Assembly (NCBI GenBank): GCA_003484865.1
Contig: DMZT01000263.1
Location: 389 to 8,389, forward strand
From: Stenotrophomonas sp.
GTDB lineage: Bacteria > Pseudomonadota > Gammaproteobacteria > Xanthomonadales > Xanthomonadaceae
DNA length: 8,001 nt
Direction: 5' to 3'
Numbering within the stretch: position 1 is the first letter of the stretch; every line of letters begins with the position of its first letter. Position numbers and translations under genes: made by a program. Below the pieces are notes generated by a model. The model made no database searches, was not told where the DNA came from, and worked only from the letters and a program-made list of their open reading frames with translations. Positions 1 to 5,639 of the stretch are shown piece by piece.

Positions 1-1425
1 GTTGTTGAGCGCCGCCGCGCCATGCTGCAGGTCGCCCTGCCCCATCGCGGTCACCTGGTCCTGCATGCCCGGGGTGTAACCGGAGATGTGCTCGGTCAGA
101 TGCGCATGGTGCTCCTGGGTACGGCGTGCCCACAGCCATGTCGTCAGCGAGGCGGCGAAGCTGCCGCCCAGCGTGCGCAGGAAGGTGGCCAGGCCGGAAC
201 CGGCGGCGATCTCGCGACCGTCCAGATCCGACAGCAGGATCTGCAGCACCGGCATGAAGAACAACGCCACGCCGATGCCCATGATCAGCTGGATGCCGGC
301 CACGTGGCCGAAGTCCACCTGCAGGTTGAAGCCCGAGCGCAGGAAGCTGGTGAAGGACAGGAAGATGAAGGCGATCGTGGCCAGCATGCGCATGTCGAAC
401 CGCGAGGCGTACTTGCCCACGAACGGCGTCATGATCACCGGCAACACGCCGATCGGCGCGGTCGCCAGGCCGGCCCAGATCGCGGTGTAGCCCATGTCAC
501 GCTGCAGCCATTGCGGAATCAGCAGCGCCACGCTGAAGAAGGCCGCGTAGGCCACCACCATCGCCAGCGTCCCGGCGCGGAAGTTGCGGTGCCGGAACAG
601 GCGCAGATCGACGATGGGATCCTTGTCGGTCAGTTCCCAGATCAGGAACACCGCCAGCGCCACCACCGACACACAGGCCAGCACGACGATCTTGGTCGAA
701 CTGAACCAGTCTTCGTCGTTGCCCAGATCGAGCACCAGCTGCAGCGCGCCCACGCCGATCACCAGGGTGATCAGGCCGACGTAATCCATCTTCGGCTTTT
801 CGACGTGTTCGGGGCGCCCCTTGAGCTGGTTGCCCACCACCAGCGCCGCGAAGATGCCGAGTGGCACGTTGATCAGGAAGATCCATTCCCAACTGTAGTT
901 GTCGGTGATCCAGCCACCGAGGATCGGGCCGGCGATCGGCGCGACCACGGTGATCATGGCCAGCAACGCCAGCGCCTGCCCGCGCTTCTCGCGCGGATAG
1001 AGCGAGACCAGCAGGCTCTGCGTGATGGGGTACATCGGGCCGGCGACGAAGCCCTGGATGGCACGTGAGACGACCAGCATGCCCATGCTCTGGGCCAGGC
1101 CGCACAGCAGCGAAGCCAGCGTAAAGGCCAGCGTGGCCCACACGAACAGCTTGGTCTCGCCGAAGCGCCGGCTGAGGTAGCCGGTCAGCGGCAGCGCGAT
1201 GGCGGTGCTGACCGCGAACGAGGTGATGACCCAGGTGGCCTGCTGCGAACTGGCGCCGAGATTGCCGGCGATGGTCGGCAACGAGACGTTGGCGATGGTG
1301 GTGTCCAGGACCTGCATGAACGAGGCCATCGCCAGGCCTGCGGTGCACAGGGCGACGTTGGCCGGCCGGAAGGCCGTGCCGGGGGCCGCGGGGGCGCCCG
1401 GTGCGGCGGGAGCTTGTGCGGACAT
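1..1425 (-). CDS. emrB: EmrB-type DHA2 family (14-TMS) multidrug MFS transporter, C-terminus cut off by window edge
   Basis: Inner-membrane drug/proton antiporter of the major facilitator superfamily, the energised component of an Emr tripartite pump. I translated this frame by hand: it is open from the ATG at 1425 to base 1, giving 475 residues. Family members are usually about 500-520 residues, so only a short C-terminal piece is missing. Visible motifs: the DHA2 helix-1 motif LDTTIANVSLPT (about residues 40-51), MFS motif A GYLSRRFGETK (82-92), the helix-4 RAIQGFVAG (121-129), and antiporter motif C APIAGPILGG (162-171). Many hydrophobic segments follow. The N-terminus is an Ala/Pro-rich cytosolic tail (residues 5-16). 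The start is supported by a TGAGG ribosome-binding sequence that overlaps the emrA stop codon; the gap to emrA is 7 bases. Last gene of the operon seen here. Transport of compounds such as CCCP and nalidixic acid is known for EmrAB relatives and is inferred for this protein. Confidence 0.95.
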   Translation of the reverse strand, partial: MSAQAPAAPGAPAAPGTAFRPANVALCTAGLAMASFMQVLDTTIANVSLPTIAGNLGASSQQATWVITSFAVSTAIALPLTGYLSRRFGETKLFVWATLAFTLASLLCGLAQSMGMLVVSRAIQGFVAGPMYPITQSLLVSLYPREKRGQALALLAMITVVAPIAGPILGGWITDNYSWEWIFLINVPLGIFAALVVGNQLKGRPEHVEKPKMDYVGLITLVIGVGALQLVLDLGNDEDWFSSTKIVVLACVSVVALAVFLIWELTDKDPIVDLRLFRHRNFRAGTLAMVVAYAAFFSVALLIPQWLQRDMGYTAIWAGLATAPIGVLPVIMTPFVGKYASRFDMRMLATIAFIFLSFTSFLRSGFNLQVDFGHVAGIQLIMGIGVALFFMPVLQILLSDLDGREIAAGSGLATFLRTLGGSFAASLTTWLWARRTQEHHAHLTEHISGYTPGMQDQVTAMGQGDLQHGAAALNN

Positions 1426-1432
1426 GGTGGCC

Positions 1433-2614
1433 TCAGCTCGCCTTGCCCTGCTGCGGCAGGTTGCGCTGGATGATCTGGTGGATCACATCGTCAGCGCTGT
1501 GCAGCTGCTTGGCGTAGACGTCGGTATCGAACACCTGGCCCTTGGCGATGTCGGTCGGCAGCACGGTGCCCTTCTGGTCACGCAGGCTCACTTCGGCCTT
1601 GATCGACAGACCGATGCGCAGCGGATGCTCGGCCAGCTGCTTGGCATCGATGGCGATGCGCACCGGCACGCGCTGCACGATCTTGATCCAGTTGCCGCTG
1701 GCGTTCTGCGCCGGCAGCAGCGAGAACGCCGAACCGGTGCCCAGGCCGAGGCTGTCGATGCGGCCCTTGTAGGTCACATCGCCGCCGTACAGGTCCGAAC
1801 GCAGCTCCACTTCCTGGCCCAGGCGCATGTGGCGCAGCTGGGTTTCCTTGAAGTTGGCTTCCACCCACATCTGCTCGGTCGGCACCACGGCCATCAGGGC
1901 ATTGCCCGGCTGCACGCGCTGGCCGACCTGCACCGAACGACGCGCCACGTAACCGGTGACCGGCGCGACGATGCCGGCGCGGGCATTGTTGAGGTAGGCC
2001 TGGCGCAGCTGCGCGGCAGCGGCCTGCACGTCGGGCTGGGTGGCGATCACGGTGTCATCGACCAGCGCGTTGCTCTGCTCGAAGGTCTCGCGCGAACCGG
2101 CCACGGCGGCTTCGGCAGCCGCCAGCTCGGTGCGGGCGTGCGCCAGTTCTTCATTGGAGATCGCGCCGCTGCTGGCCAGGTCCTTACGACGGTTGAAGTC
2201 CTCGCGCACGCGCTTGAGGGTGACCTGGCGCGCGTTCAATTCAGCCTGGGCCCCTTCCACGCTGCGGTACAGACCGCGCACCTGGCGAACCGTCTTGGCG
2301 AGGTTGGCTTCGGCCTGCTGCAGGGCCACTTCGGTGTCGGCCGGGTCCAGCTGGACCAGCAGCTGGCCGCGCTCGACGCGCATGCCGTCATCGGCGTTGA
2401 TCCCGACCACGGTGCCGCTGATCAGCGGGGTGATCTGGACCTGGTTGCCCTGCACGTAGGCATCGTCGGTTTCTTCGAACCAGCGGCCGAACATGAAGTA
2501 CCACAGGGCCAGCGCGGCCAGCAGCAGCACCACGATGACCAGCAGGCCGCGCAGCAGCTTGCCACGACGGGAGGGAGCTGCCTTCTCGGCAGCGGGAGCG
2601 GAGGTCTGACTCAT
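1433..2614 (-). CDS. emrA: EmrA-type membrane-fusion (periplasmic adaptor) protein
   Basis: Periplasmic adaptor that links the EmrB transporter to the outer-membrane channel. At 393 residues it matches the usual family length (about 390). It has a short cytosolic N-terminus, one transmembrane anchor (about residues 19-42), then TDDAYVQGNQVQITPLISG (49-67), the signature opening of the EmrA/HlyD family. Next come the first lipoyl half-motif (to about 90), an alpha-helical hairpin rich in Ala, Glu, Gln and Arg (about 95-208), the second lipoyl half (IVAPVTGYVARRSV, 215-228), and a beta-barrel domain with MWVEANFKETQL (249-260). The EmrA-typical stretch from GSAFSLLPAQNASGNW into the following KIVQRVPVRI lies at 294-320. 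It starts with ATG 11 bases after the emrC stop, with a GAG-type ribosome-binding sequence overlapping that stop. The small gaps on both sides argue for co-transcription with emrC and emrB. Confidence 0.96.
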   Translation of the reverse strand: MSQTSAPAAEKAAPSRRGKLLRGLLVIVVLLLAALALWYFMFGRWFEETDDAYVQGNQVQITPLISGTVVGINADDGMRVERGQLLVQLDPADTEVALQQAEANLAKTVRQVRGLYRSVEGAQAELNARQVTLKRVREDFNRRKDLASSGAISNEELAHARTELAAAEAAVAGSRETFEQSNALVDDTVIATQPDVQAAAAQLRQAYLNNARAGIVAPVTGYVARRSVQVGQRVQPGNALMAVVPTEQMWVEANFKETQLRHMRLGQEVELRSDLYGGDVTYKGRIDSLGLGTGSAFSLLPAQNASGNWIKIVQRVPVRIAIDAKQLAEHPLRIGLSIKAEVSLRDQKGTVLPTDIAKGQVFDTDVYAKQLHSADDVIHQIIQRNLPQQGKAS

Positions 2615-2625
2615 GGGGATGACTC

Positions 2626-4119
2626 TCAGGAATGCGAGGATTCGGGGGTGGCGGCGACCGTGGCGGCATCGCTGGTCGGGGTGAAGCCACCGCCCAACGC
2701 CTGGCTCAGGCGGACCGAAACAAGGATCTGACGCGACTGCAGTTCGGCCAGCCGCTGCTGGGAGACCAGCAACTGCTCTTCGACGCTGAGCACATCCAGG
2801 TAGCTGCCGATGCCGGCGCGGTAGCGCTGTTCGGCCAGATCATGGGCGGCACGTGCGGTGCTGACGGCCTGGGCCTGGGCACTGGCCTGGTCGGCCAGTG
2901 AGCGCACCGCATTGACCTGGTCGGCAACATCGCGCAGCGCGTTGAGCACGGACTGGTTGTAGTCAGCCACGGCCAGGTCGTATTGCGCGTCGGTCTTGCC
3001 CAGGTTGGCGCGCAGGCGGCCACCGTCGAAGATCGGCAGGCTCAGTGCCGGGCCGAGGAAGGCGAACGTCGAGCCACTCTTGAGCAGCTGGTCCACTTCA
3101 CTGGAAACCACGCCACCCAGGGCGGTCAGGTTGAGGCTGGGATAGAACGCGGCCTTGGCCGCGTGGATCTCGCGGTTGGCTGCTTCCACGCGCCAGCGCG
3201 CGGCGACGATGTCCGGGCGACGGCCGAGCAGTTCGCTCGGCAGCACGCCGGGCAGCTGCAGGGCCAGCGGGTTCAACACCTGCGGGCGCACGATCTGCAG
3301 GCCCCGGTCGGGGCCCTGCCCGACCAGCGCGGCGAGCGCGGTGCGGGCTTCGTCGATCTGCTGCTGCGCGGCCTGCTGTTGCTGCTGCGCGGCCGGAATA
3401 CGGGCTTCGGCCTGGCGGGTCTGCAGGTCATTGTCGATGCCAGCGGCGCGCCGCTGACGGGTCAGGTCCAGGGTCTTCTGCGAGCGCGCCAGTTCTTCGC
3501 TGGCCACGTCATGCAGCGTCCATGCGTAACCGAGCTGTGCATACGCCTCGGCGATGGCGGCCGAGAGATTCAGGCGTGCGGCCTGGGCGTCCACTTCGGC
3601 GGCATGACCGCTGTCCACGGCCGCTTCCCAGGCGGCGCGCTTGCCACCCCACAGGTCGATGCCGTAGCTGAAGCTCAGGTAGGCCTGGCCGCTGCCGGCG
3701 TAGCTGCCGCCGAGTTCGTCGCCGACCATCGATTCGGGCAGGCGCACGCCAGTGTAGCCACCGGAGGCGGACACGCTGGGCAGGCGGTCGGCGCGGGCGG
3801 TGCCGATCTGGGCACGCGCCTGGCGCAGGCGTGCATCGGCCGCGTCCAGCCCCGGATTGCGCTGCAGGCCTTCGGCGATCAGCGCGTCCAGCTGCGGATC
3901 GCCCAGCGCGCGCCACCAGTCCGTGGCTGGCCAGCCGGGCTGGCTCAGGCCGTTGCCGGCCAGGGTGCGCTGGGTCTGCAGGCTGTCGGCATCCAGCAGA
4001 CGGCCCTGCGGCTCCAGGCCGCGGCTGCTGGCACACGCGGCCAGCGCAAGCGCCAGCGCGGAGACCAGCACCGGCCGCAGTGGGCGCAGTGAATAAGAAC
4101 GTTCAAACATGGAAGTCAT
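2626..4119 (-). CDS. emrC: Outer-membrane factor lipoprotein (TolC/NodT family) of the Emr pump
   Basis: Outer-membrane channel for the tripartite pump: 497 residues, the normal size for NodT-type efflux lipoproteins. The N-terminus has basic residues (R12, R15), a hydrophobic stretch and a lipobox LAAC with Cys29, so it should be cleaved by signal peptidase II. Ala follows the Cys, consistent with outer-membrane sorting. Two repeated OEP halves follow. Recognisable family stretches are SFSYGIDLWGGKR (149-161), GRRPDIVAARWRVEAANREI (299-318), AAFYPSLNLTA (323-333), LPIFDGGRLRANL (361-373), and YRAGIGSYLDVLSVEEQLL (433-451). A Gln-rich run lies at 245-254 in the helical region. The start at 4119 overlaps the emrR stop as ATGA, implying translational coupling; a second ATG at 4110 (residue 4) would leave the lipobox intact. 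Having its own outer-membrane gene in the operon distinguishes this from the E. coli emrAB operon, which relies on TolC. The name emrC follows the S. maltophilia EmrCAB system and is inferred from gene order and family. Confidence 0.94.
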   Translation of the reverse strand: MTSMFERSYSLRPLRPVLVSALALALAACASSRGLEPQGRLLDADSLQTQRTLAGNGLSQPGWPATDWWRALGDPQLDALIAEGLQRNPGLDAADARLRQARAQIGTARADRLPSVSASGGYTGVRLPESMVGDELGGSYAGSGQAYLSFSYGIDLWGGKRAAWEAAVDSGHAAEVDAQAARLNLSAAIAEAYAQLGYAWTLHDVASEELARSQKTLDLTRQRRAAGIDNDLQTRQAEARIPAAQQQQQAAQQQIDEARTALAALVGQGPDRGLQIVRPQVLNPLALQLPGVLPSELLGRRPDIVAARWRVEAANREIHAAKAAFYPSLNLTALGGVVSSEVDQLLKSGSTFAFLGPALSLPIFDGGRLRANLGKTDAQYDLAVADYNQSVLNALRDVADQVNAVRSLADQASAQAQAVSTARAAHDLAEQRYRAGIGSYLDVLSVEEQLLVSQQRLAELQSRQILVSVRLSQALGGGFTPTSDAATVAATPESSHS

Positions 4120-4559
4120 GGCGTTACCAGTGAGTCGCGTACACGGGTCATGAGGGAAAGCAGCTGCGCGCGTTCGTCCGGAGACAGATCACGCATGGCG
4201 TCGTCGATGGTCTGGTCGCCCCGCTGTTTGAGGCGGGCCCACAACTGGCGGCCCGGCTCGGTCAGCACGATCTGCAGCGCCCGTCGGTCCTGGGCGTGCG
4301 GCTCGCGCCGCACGCAGTCCAAGGCTTCCAGCTTGTCCAGCAGGCGGGTGACCGCGCTGGGCACCTGGTCCAGGGCCTGGGCCAACTCGTTGGCGGTGCA
4401 CGGGGCACGCGCCGCGAGTACCTTCAGACCGAGATAGTGGGTGAAGCCAATACCGAGGTTTTCCTCGGCCATCGACGTGTCTAGCTGACGGACCAGGCCA
4501 TCGCGCACTTGGCGCAGCAGGAGTCCGAAGCTGGGGGGATGGGCATCAGGGCAGATCAT
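4116..4559 (-). CDS. emrR: MarR-family transcriptional repressor of the emr operon (EmrR-like)
   Basis: A 147-residue MarR-type dimeric winged-helix regulator that probably represses its own operon and releases DNA on binding a hydrophobic inducer. That mechanism is known for EmrR and MarR and inferred here. The DNA-binding region runs from about residue 55 to 100: the helix TANELAQALDQVPSAVTRLL with the recognition helix near 67-80, then a wing containing DRRA (91-94), the conserved Asp-x-Arg position of the family, and LTEPGRQLW. Three cysteines (3, 54, 82) are present. I chose ATG at 4559 because GGAAGAGA (4577-4570 on this strand) sits about 10 bases upstream. A longer reading from a TTG at 4595 adds only AT-rich promoter sequence and would start inside the inverted repeat. 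The gene is first in the operon and ends by a 4-base overlap with emrC. Confidence 0.92.
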   Translation of the reverse strand: MICPDAHPPSFGLLLRQVRDGLVRQLDTSMAEENLGIGFTHYLGLKVLAARAPCTANELAQALDQVPSAVTRLLDKLEALDCVRREPHAQDRRALQIVLTEPGRQLWARLKQRGDQTIDDAMRDLSPDERAQLLSLMTRVRDSLVTP

Positions 4560-4569
4560 GGGTGAGCAT

Positions 4570-4577
4570 TCTCTTCC
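4570..4577 (-). promoter_or_regulatory. Ribosome-binding site of emrR
   Basis: The minus strand reads GGAAGAGA, ending 10 bases before the ATG at 4559. It is a purine-rich match to the 16S rRNA 3' end and decides in favour of this start over the upstream TTG at 4595, because the TTG has no comparable sequence in front of it. Confidence 0.6.
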
Positions 4578-4579
4578 AA

Positions 4580-4608
4580 AAAATATATTTCTCAATAGAA
4601 ATATTCAA
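4580..4608 (-). promoter_or_regulatory. Probable sigma-70 promoter of the emrRCAB operon
   Basis: On the minus strand a -35-like TTGAAT (4608-4603) is followed after 17 bases by a -10-like TATTTT (4585-4580); each matches four of six consensus bases. A better -10 hexamer, TATATT (4587-4582), is also present but only 15 bases from the same -35. The transcript would start near 4573-4576, leaving a leader of about 15 bases before the emrR ATG. This is the only AT-rich stretch in the region: 28 of 32 bases at 4578-4609 are A or T, against very GC-rich surroundings. Prediction by eye only; no transcript data. Confidence 0.55.
4585..4604. promoter_or_regulatory. Perfect inverted repeat, candidate EmrR operator
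   Basis: ATATTTCT (4585-4592) and AGAAATAT (4597-4604) are exact reverse complements separated by CAAT. The 20-base span fits the AT-rich palindromes bound by dimeric MarR-family proteins. It fills the space between the predicted -35 and -10 boxes of the emr promoter, so bound repressor would block RNA polymerase. The repeat is seen directly; its binding by EmrR is inferred from position. Confidence 0.55.
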
Positions 4609-4639
4609 TCTGGAACCAAATGCTGTGTTGCAGCAATCA

Positions 4640-4706
4640 GGACAATGGGGAGGTCGCTACCTTAATGGCGCCCGCCACTGGCCGGGTATTACAATTTGGA
4701 CAATGG
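4640..4706 (+). repeat. Spaced direct repeat GGACAATGG (two copies) upstream of the AraC-type gene
   Basis: GGACAATGG occurs at 4640-4648 and again at 4698-4706, where it includes the start codon of the AraC-family gene; the copies begin 58 bases apart. A third ACAAT lies at 4691-4695. AraC-family proteins typically bind direct repeats, so these could be autoregulatory sites. Nine bases is short and chance cannot be excluded. Confidence 0.3.
4690..4695 (+). promoter_or_regulatory. Possible -10 element of the AraC-family gene
   Basis: TACAAT matches five of six bases of the -10 consensus and ends 7 bases before the ATG at 4703. Transcription would then begin at or next to the start codon. No good -35 is visible at 16-18 bases upstream, where the sequence is GC-rich, so the promoter may need an activator or may not be real. 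Confidence 0.3.
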
Positions 4707-5581
4707 ATAACACTTTCAGGCCAGCGCTGGAGACCGACGCCACCCAGATGATCCGCAACCAGGTCCTGAACTGGTTCGAACGGGACGACGGGCTGGGCGT
4801 GCTCGGCTTCCGCATCGAGAGCCCCAAGGGGCTGGAACGTGAGATCGACTGGCACCAGCACCGGCGCGCCCAGCTGATCTGCGTGGAGGCCGGGCTGCTG
4901 ACCACCCGCACCCGCCACGGCACCTGGTCGCTGCCACCGGGCTGTGCCGGCTGGATGCCGCCGGGCGAGCCGCATACGGTGGATATCTGCGGGCCGCTGC
5001 GTGGCTGGGGCGTGATCGTGAGCGCACCGATGGCCTGTGACCTGCCCGACGAACCCTGCGTGCTGGCCATTTCCGATCTCCTGCAGGCGCTTTCGCTGCG
5101 CGTCACCGCGTGGGTGCCCGCGGCCGAGCCGAGCCTGCGCCAGCAGCACATGATCGAGGTCCTGTTGGACGAGATCCGCAATGCGCCGCGCCAGCGCATG
5201 CACCTGCCGATGCCGCAGGACCGGCGCCTGCTGCGGATCGCCTCGCAGCTGATCGCCGACCCGGCCGACGGCCGCAGCCTGGAGCAATGGGCCCGGTGGG
5301 CCGGGCTGTCGCCGCGTACACTGACCCGGCACTTCCGCGATGAAACCACGCTCAGCTTTGCGCAATGGCGCCAGCAGGCCCGGCTGGCCGAGGGGCTGCG
5401 CCGGCTGTCCGATGGCCAGAGCGTGTCCGATATCGCGCACGAACTGGGGTTCAGCAGCCCCAGCGCCTTCGTCACCGTGTTCCGCCGCCACTTCGGCAGC
5501 CCGCCCGGGCGCTATCTGGCGCGCAGCGGACACCCCCTGAACCCATCACGCGGCTTGGCATCCCCGGCCGCATCCGGATAA
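4703..5581 (+). CDS. AraC-family transcriptional regulator with N-terminal cupin domain
   Basis: A 292-residue regulator. The N-terminal half resembles the cupin sensor of NimR/YeaM-like AraC proteins: WHQHRRAQLICVEAGLLTTRT (split as 50-59 and 60-70), then GTWSLPPGCAGWMPPGEPH (73-91), with His51, His53 and His91 as possible ligand or metal residues. The C-terminal half has two helix-turn-helix units: LEQWARWAGLSPRTLTRHF (193-211) and VSDIAHELGFSSPSAFVTVF (241-260), the second followed by RRHFGSPPGRYL, the classic AraC signature. I chose ATG 4703 because the domain begins soon after it. An upstream GTG at 4562 would add 47 unconvincing residues across the emr promoter. No strong ribosome-binding sequence precedes 4703 (only GGA close by). 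It is divergent from emrRCAB and 58 bases upstream of parC. Effector and targets are unknown; control of the emr operon, of itself, or of a remote gene are all possible. Confidence 0.9.
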   Translation: MDNTFRPALETDATQMIRNQVLNWFERDDGLGVLGFRIESPKGLEREIDWHQHRRAQLICVEAGLLTTRTRHGTWSLPPGCAGWMPPGEPHTVDICGPLRGWGVIVSAPMACDLPDEPCVLAISDLLQALSLRVTAWVPAAEPSLRQQHMIEVLLDEIRNAPRQRMHLPMPQDRRLLRIASQLIADPADGRSLEQWARWAGLSPRTLTRHFRDETTLSFAQWRQQARLAEGLRRLSDGQSVSDIAHELGFSSPSAFVTVFRRHFGSPPGRYLARSGHPLNPSRGLASPAASG

Positions 5582-5593
5582 TCATCCGCCTGC

Positions 5594-5615
5594 GAGGGCG
5601 ACAGCCGTCGCCGTC
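5594..5615 (+). other. Small hairpin between the AraC-type gene and parC
   Basis: GGCGAC (5597-5602) and GTCGCC (5607-5612) pair perfectly around a 4-base loop; after one G-G mismatch, two more pairs extend the stem to 5594-5615. The 3' flank is TCCCTTG, with no run of T, so it is not a typical intrinsic terminator. It occupies the middle of the 58-base gap before parC and may be a weak terminator, a leader structure, or chance in GC-rich DNA. Confidence 0.3.
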
Positions 5616-5639
5616 CCTTGCCACAGGTAACAATCCCGC

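Noticed and set aside
22..1068. A 348-codon plus-strand frame and a 283-codon minus-strand frame (497-1348) in the left part
   Set aside because: Both overlap the real emrB frame, which is open across 1-1425 and carries all the MFS motifs; their products are His/Arg/Gln-rich shadows.
1199..2731. A 510-codon open frame on the plus strand opposite emrA
   Set aside because: It is a shadow of emrA and the ends of emrB and emrC; composition is low-information (Gly, His, Gln, Ala) and no motif is visible.
3306..3325. Perfect inverted repeat GGTCGGG/CCCGACC inside emrC
   Set aside because: It lies within a conserved coding region, has no T run, and 7-base stems are expected by chance in sequence this GC-rich.
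2983..4092. A 369-codon plus-strand frame opposite emrC
   Set aside because: Antisense shadow of a clear outer-membrane factor gene; no recognisable domain.
4560..4595. N-terminal extension of EmrR from a TTG at 4595
   Set aside because: The start would lie inside the inverted repeat and upstream of the probable transcription start, and the ATG at 4559 has a good ribosome-binding sequence.
4562..4702. N-terminal extension of the AraC-type protein from a GTG at 4562
   Set aside because: It would translate the AT-rich emr promoter and operator, has no ribosome-binding sequence, and the cupin domain begins only after the ATG at 4703.
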